From Chloroflexi bacterium RBG_13_51_52 (GTDB taxonomy: Bacteria > Chloroflexota > Dehalococcoidia > Dehalococcoidales > RBG-16-60-22): 6,124 nt of DNA. Of the stretch, positions 5,448-6,124 are shown piece after piece; within the stretch, counting starts at the first letter, position 1, and every line of letters starts with the position of its first letter. The stretch is taken from NCBI GenBank assembly GCA_001796525.1, contig MGMT01000054.1, positions 1 to 6,124 on the forward strand, given 5' to 3'. Made by a program: the position numbers and the translations under genes. Under the pieces are notes generated by a model. That model was not told the origin of the DNA, did not search any database, and was given only the letters and a program-made list of their open reading frames with translations.

Positions 5448-6124
5448 ATGACGGCAAAAAAGAACGGTAATATAGAAATAAAAGAAATCATGTATTTTGA
5501 AAAACCCGGCATGAAAAACATCGACCCCATGATAGAGTTCGTCACCGGGAAGATAAAAACCCTCAATATAAAACACGTTATGATAGCCTGGTCCAGCGGC
5601 TATACCCTGAAAAAATTCCTCGAAGCGACGAAAAACCTCAAAACGAAGTTAAATATAGCGGTGGTGACCAATCCCAGGGGAGGGACAATCGGCAACAGGA
5701 AGGTATCGATAGACGATGCCACGCGTAAAGAACTGGAGAAAAAAGGCATCAAAGTGTGCTATCTCAACGATGATTTTCACCTCGGTGAACCGATGTCGCC
5801 GTCCCCGCAGCAAAAGCGCATGAGGGACATGCTGCTGCCGTGGGTCCCCGCGCATATCGACCCGCTAAGCATGGACGCCGGCATGGACTTGTCGCTTCTA
5901 TTGATATTAAGTCAAGGCTTCCGTGTCTGTGTAGGGTGCCTGGTGCTGGCGGTGAACCACGGGCTTATCCCCGAGGGCGAGTGGGTGCTTTGCCTGGCGG
6001 GGAAAGCCACGGCACTCGTCCTACAGGCGGGTAAAACACCACGAACCTGCTATGTCAAAGAAATCCTCGGCTTCGAGCGTAACTCCGATTGGCTGCAGAT
6101 GCCCAGGGCAGGTTTCAAGAAAAT
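5448..6124 (+). CDS. pyruvate kinase alpha/beta (C-terminal) domain-like protein, partial
   Basis: The frame is open from the ATG at 5448 to the window end, giving 225 residues without a stop, so the 3' end is missing. A strong SD (GGGGAGGG, 5433-5440) lies 7 nt upstream. The pattern matches my memory of a stand-alone family resembling the pyruvate kinase C-terminal domain: an opening MYFEKPGMKNID (15-26), a strand and loop HVMIAWSSGYT (43-53) like the 'vvvaStSGeTa' segment, a second strand NIAVVTNPRGG (69-79), a helix DATRKELEKKGIKV (90-103), and QGFRVCVGCLVLAVNHGLIPEG (156-177 region). The catalytic barrel of pyruvate kinase is absent, so kinase activity is not expected. In true pyruvate kinase this domain binds allosteric effectors; a small-molecule-sensing role here is only a guess. 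It follows the MmgE/PrpD gene by 27 bp and probably shares its transcript. Confidence 0.65.
   Translation, partial: MTAKKNGNIEIKEIMYFEKPGMKNIDPMIEFVTGKIKTLNIKHVMIAWSSGYTLKKFLEATKNLKTKLNIAVVTNPRGGTIGNRKVSIDDATRKELEKKGIKVCYLNDDFHLGEPMSPSPQQKRMRDMLLPWVPAHIDPLSMDAGMDLSLLLILSQGFRVCVGCLVLAVNHGLIPEGEWVLCLAGKATALVLQAGKTPRTCYVKEILGFERNSDWLQMPRAGFKK

Noticed and set aside
4979..5566. 195-codon open frame antisense to the MmgE/PrpD gene and next start
   Set aside because: Low-complexity Ser/Phe/Ile-rich translation typical of an antisense shadow; it spans two well-supported plus-strand genes.
5840..6034. 64-codon plus-strand frame near the window end
   Set aside because: It is in a different frame inside the continuous PK-C-like gene starting at 5448, with an Arg/Gly-rich shadow translation.
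1..6124. tRNA, rRNA, CRISPR, insertion sequence, riboswitch or attachment site
   Set aside because: No repeats with spacers, no transposase or integrase, no cloverleaf and no long structured leader were seen; the non-coding DNA is limited to short gaps and the divergent spacer.

Overview
The window is ordinary-looking bacterial protein-coding DNA: seven genes, two of them cut by the window edges, and no RNA gene, mobile element or CRISPR array that I can see. The genes are metabolic and the set fits an anaerobic or facultative bacterium with broad redox metabolism. Strong AGGAGG-type ribosome binding sites, sigma70-type promoters and frequent ATA, AGG and AGA codons mixed with GC-rich codons would suit Chloroflexota (Dehalococcoidia-like) or an anaerobic Bacillota. 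That assignment is an impression and has low confidence.

Left block (1-2132, plus strand): the C-terminal tail of a CxxC-containing FAD/NAD(P) oxidoreductase (GltD-like), then a Nudix hydrolase, then a fumarate-reductase/ketosteroid-dehydrogenase-type flavoprotein whose ATG overlaps the Nudix stop codon. The three lie tightly head to tail and probably form the end of one operon.

Middle (2141-2938, minus strand): a classical short-chain dehydrogenase (SDR1) that converges on the flavoprotein with only 8 bp between stop codons. Its start, reset to 2938 by a perfect AGGAGG, faces a very A/T-rich divergent control region (2939-3179; 47 G/C in the 180 bases 3001-3180). This region carries one good promoter for SDR1, two TTGACA promoters pointing right, and several small repeats that could bind a regulator.

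Right block (3180-6124, plus strand): a second SDR with unusual active-site residues, an MmgE/PrpD-family lyase/dehydratase, and a free-standing pyruvate-kinase-C-terminal-like protein cut by the window end. Gaps of 24 and 27 bp and an SD before each gene argue for one operon.

Taken together (inference), the genes look like a small catabolic locus: two SDRs and a flavin dehydrogenase/reductase for alcohol/ketone and C=C redox chemistry, and an MmgE/PrpD enzyme for dehydration, decarboxylation or isomerisation of a carboxylic acid. No substrate can be named from the sequence. The most interesting points are departures from family consensus in the flavoprotein and SDR2, the orphan PK-C protein in a catabolic operon, and the repeat-rich divergent promoter.
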